DNA from: UBA9554 sp038205135
GTDB lineage: Bacteria; Pseudomonadota; Alphaproteobacteria; Rhodobacterales; Rhodobacteraceae
Length of the DNA stretch: 17,479 nucleotides
Direction: 5' to 3'
Assembly: GCA_038205135.1 (NCBI GenBank)
Contig: JBBRCF010000071.1
Coordinates: forward strand, 1 to 17,479
Of this stretch, positions 15,376-17,479 are shown piece by piece. The notes beneath the pieces are model-generated. The model searched no databases. It was not told the origin of the DNA and saw only the letters and a list, made by a program, of their open reading frames with translations. Position 1 is the stretch's first letter; the number at the start of each line of letters is the position of its first letter. Made by a program: the position numbers and the translations under genes.

Positions 15376-16053
15376 ATGAAGATCGGCATCCTGCAAACCG
15401 GCCACGTCGCGGACGAAATCCAGCCGACGGTTGGCGATTATTCCGACATGTTCGCACGCCTGCTGGACGGGCATGGCTTTGATTTCGTAACCTATAATGT
15501 GGTGGACGGCGAATTTCCCGACGGGCCGGCGGCCTGCGATGGCTGGCTGATCACCGGATCACGCCACGGCGCCTACGAGGATCACGGCTTTATCCCGCCG
15601 CTGGAAACGCTGATCCGCGACATCCGCGATGCCGGGCGGCCCTTGGTGGGCGTGTGTTTCGGCCATCAGATCATCGCACAGGCTCTGGGCGGCCGGGTCG
15701 AGAAATTCGCCGGCGGCTGGGCGGTGGGCCGGCAGGAATATGATTTCGGCGGCCAGCGCATGGCCCTGAACGCGTGGCATCAAGATCAGGTGGTCGACCT
15801 GCCGCCGGGTGCCGAGGTGGTGGCAACCAATGATTTCTGCGCCAACGCCGCGCTGGTTTATGGCCCGCGCATCTTTACGGTTCAGGCGCACCCTGAATTC
15901 ACCTCGACCATGGTCGAAGGTCTGCTGGCGCATCGGTCCGCCACGGTGCCCGCCGCGCTGAAGCAGACCGCCGCTGCGACGCTGACCCGGCCCACCGCCG
16001 ATCAACACCTGGCCGCACGGATGGTCACTGTCCTGAAAGGACAACCGGCATGA
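15376..16053 (+). CDS. Class I glutamine amidotransferase-like hydrolase
   Basis: A 225-residue stand-alone glutamine amidotransferase domain of the GMP-synthase-like group. The nucleophile is Cys94 in GVCFGHQ; His172 and Glu174 in QAHPEF complete the triad. GWLITGSRHGAYEDH (about 56-70) forms the oxyanion-side loop. No partner synthase domain is attached. Between two gamma-glutamyl ligase genes, the likely job is to hydrolyse a gamma-glutamyl amide, releasing glutamate, as PuuD does for gamma-glutamyl-GABA. PuuD itself belongs to a different subgroup of the fold, so this is inferred from context. Its TGA overlaps the next ATG as ATGA, so it is translated together with the second ligase. It does not look like a guaA fragment. 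Confidence 0.85.
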   Translation: MKIGILQTGHVADEIQPTVGDYSDMFARLLDGHGFDFVTYNVVDGEFPDGPAACDGWLITGSRHGAYEDHGFIPPLETLIRDIRDAGRPLVGVCFGHQIIAQALGGRVEKFAGGWAVGRQEYDFGGQRMALNAWHQDQVVDLPPGAEVVATNDFCANAALVYGPRIFTVQAHPEFTSTMVEGLLAHRSATVPAALKQTAAATLTRPTADQHLAARMVTVLKGQPA

Positions 16054-17408
16054 CCAACTGGCAAGACAAACTGCCCCCCACCACGCAGGCCTATCTGGCT
16101 GACAAACGGCTGGACGAGGTCGAGTGCATCATTGCCGACCTGCCCGGCATCGCGCGCGGCAAGGCGATGCCGGCGACGAAATTCGCCAAGCAGGAGTTTT
16201 TCCACCTGCCCGAATCGATTTTCTATCAAACCATCACCGGTGATTGGGGCGATGCGGCGGGCGAGGAAGGATTCATCGAACGCGACATGATCCTGCGCCC
16301 AGATTATTCCACCGCGACGGCGGCACCGTGGACGGCCGACACCACCTTGCAGGTGATCCATGATGCCTACGACCGCAAGGGCCAGCCGATCCCCTATGCG
16401 CCGCGCAACGTGCTGAAACGCGTCGTCGCACTGTATGAAAAACAGGGCTGGAAACCCGTGGTCGCCCCCGAGATGGAGTTTTTCCTCGTGGCGCGCAATC
16501 TGGACCCGGCTAAGGGGATCGAGCCGATGATGGGCCGGTCGGGGCGCCCCGCGGCCGCGCGGCAGGCCTATTCGATGTCGGCTGTCGATGAATTTGGCCC
16601 GGTGATCGACGATATCTATGATTTCGCCGAGGAACAGGGGCTGGAAATCGACGGCATCACCCAGGAAGGCGGCGCGGGACAGCTGGAGATCAACCTGCAG
16701 CACGGCGACCCGATCCGGCTGGCCGACGAGGTGTTCTATTTCAAACGCCTGATCCGCGAGGCCGCACTACGGCACAACTGTTTCGCCACCTTCATGGCAA
16801 AACCCATCGCCGACGAACCCGGCAGCGCGATGCACATCCACCATTCGGTGGTGGATGCCATTACGGGCCAGAACCTGTTTTCCGGGCCGGCGGGCGGCGA
16901 AACCGAGGCGTTCTTTAACTTTATCGCTGGGTTGCAGACCCATCTGCCGCAGGCCATCGCCGTGCTGGCCCCCTATGTCAACAGCTACCGCCGCTATGTC
17001 CGCGACCATGCCGCGCCGATCAACCTTGCCTGGGGGCGCGACAACCGCACCACCGGCATCCGCATCCCGCTGGCCGCGCCCGCCGCACGGCGGATCGAAA
17101 ACCGGTTGGCGGGTATGGATTGCAACCCGTATCTGGGGATCGCTGCCAGTCTGGCCTGCGGATATCTGGGCATGATGAAGGAATTGCGCCCCGGCCCGTC
17201 CTTCAAGGGCGACGCTTATGAGGGTGCCGGCAACATTCCCCGGGTGATGGGCGATGCACTGGACCTGTTCGAAGGCGCCAAAGAATTGAAAGACGTGCTG
17301 GGGCCGGAATTCGTGCGGGTCTATTCCATCGTCAAGCGCACCGAATACGAGGAATTCCTGCAGGTCATCAGCCCGTGGGAACGCGAGCATCTGTTGTTGA
17401 ACGTCTGA
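16050..17408 (+). CDS. Second glutamine-synthetase-family ligase, probable gamma-glutamylpolyamine synthetase type
   Basis: A 452-residue paralogue of the gene at 13965, quite divergent from it. Metal and nucleotide residues are conserved: Glu141 and Glu143 (EMEFF), Glu206 and Glu213 (EGGAGQLEI), His262 (MHIHHS), Arg315 (NSYRR), Asn332/Arg333 (DNRTTGIRIP) and Glu350/Arg352. The GlnA Glu327 position is Ala321 (RDHAAP), so ammonia is unlikely to be the amine substrate. The NSYRRYVRDHAAP motif recalls PuuA-type gamma-glutamylputrescine synthetases. No adenylylation Tyr loop is recognisable. Start ATG 16050 overlaps the amidotransferase stop. Gene and length are complete, ending 14 bases before the anomalous poly-G run. 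Confidence 0.88.
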   Translation: MTNWQDKLPPTTQAYLADKRLDEVECIIADLPGIARGKAMPATKFAKQEFFHLPESIFYQTITGDWGDAAGEEGFIERDMILRPDYSTATAAPWTADTTLQVIHDAYDRKGQPIPYAPRNVLKRVVALYEKQGWKPVVAPEMEFFLVARNLDPAKGIEPMMGRSGRPAAARQAYSMSAVDEFGPVIDDIYDFAEEQGLEIDGITQEGGAGQLEINLQHGDPIRLADEVFYFKRLIREAALRHNCFATFMAKPIADEPGSAMHIHHSVVDAITGQNLFSGPAGGETEAFFNFIAGLQTHLPQAIAVLAPYVNSYRRYVRDHAAPINLAWGRDNRTTGIRIPLAAPAARRIENRLAGMDCNPYLGIAASLACGYLGMMKELRPGPSFKGDAYEGAGNIPRVMGDALDLFEGAKELKDVLGPEFVRVYSIVKRTEYEEFLQVISPWEREHLLLNV

Positions 17409-17422
17409 GCCCATGGCGAGGT

Positions 17423-17472
<50 letters not shown>

Positions 17473-17479
17473 CCGCGCC

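Overview
The window is a high-GC alphaproteobacterial chromosome fragment, most likely from Rhodobacterales (the Roseobacter/Rhodobacteraceae group). Several small conserved proteins are of types I associate with that group: a DUF2842 protein beside purA, a DUF6524-type membrane protein, and a DUF1330/TerB/PhnD-like trio. secG sits directly upstream of pyrG. I see no phage, insertion sequence, CRISPR, rRNA or tRNA. The fragment looks like a whole contig: it begins inside a MORN-repeat gene and ends in an implausible 47-base poly-G run.

Layout. 1-844 holds the 3' part of a MORN-repeat gene (+). 1072-2613 is a purA-DUF2842 operon (-). 2767-3162 encodes a small DUF6524-like membrane protein (+) whose 3' end overlaps the next operon tail to tail. 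3159-4863 is a cobalt-type nitrile hydratase operon (-), alpha-beta-activator, all translationally coupled, with a very His-rich alpha N-terminus. 4986-5342 is secG and 5548-7191 is pyrG (+). pyrG has a structured leader that could be a CTP-responsive switch. 7268-8284 is a secreted protein of unknown function (+), facing a DUF4274-like cytosolic protein (8291-8875, -). 9038-10508 is DUF1330, TerB and a signal-less PhnD-like protein (+), the last pairs overlapping by 1 to 4 bases.

10622-13887 is a complete polar amino acid ABC importer: ATPase, periplasmic binding protein and two permeases. A perfect REP-like hairpin separates the binding protein from the permeases. 13965-17408 encodes two divergent glutamine-synthetase-family ligases flanking a class I glutamine amidotransferase. 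Both ligases lack the Glu that glutamine synthetase uses at the ammonia site, so they probably gamma-glutamylate an amine other than ammonia, as in the Puu pathway. The amidotransferase would be the matching gamma-glutamyl hydrolase. Together with the importer this looks like an amine or amino acid nitrogen-scavenging module. The substrate is not determined by the sequence.

The strongest candidates for something undescribed are the pyrG leader (two mutually exclusive helices, one covering the ribosome binding site and starting at the predicted 5' end in a C-run) and the two-ligase/one-hydrolase gamma-glutamylation cluster. No gene-free stretch exceeds 300 bases. The longest is 845-1071, which holds only a weak 7-bp hairpin. 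In 2614-2766 and 8876-9037 I found no convincing promoter pair.
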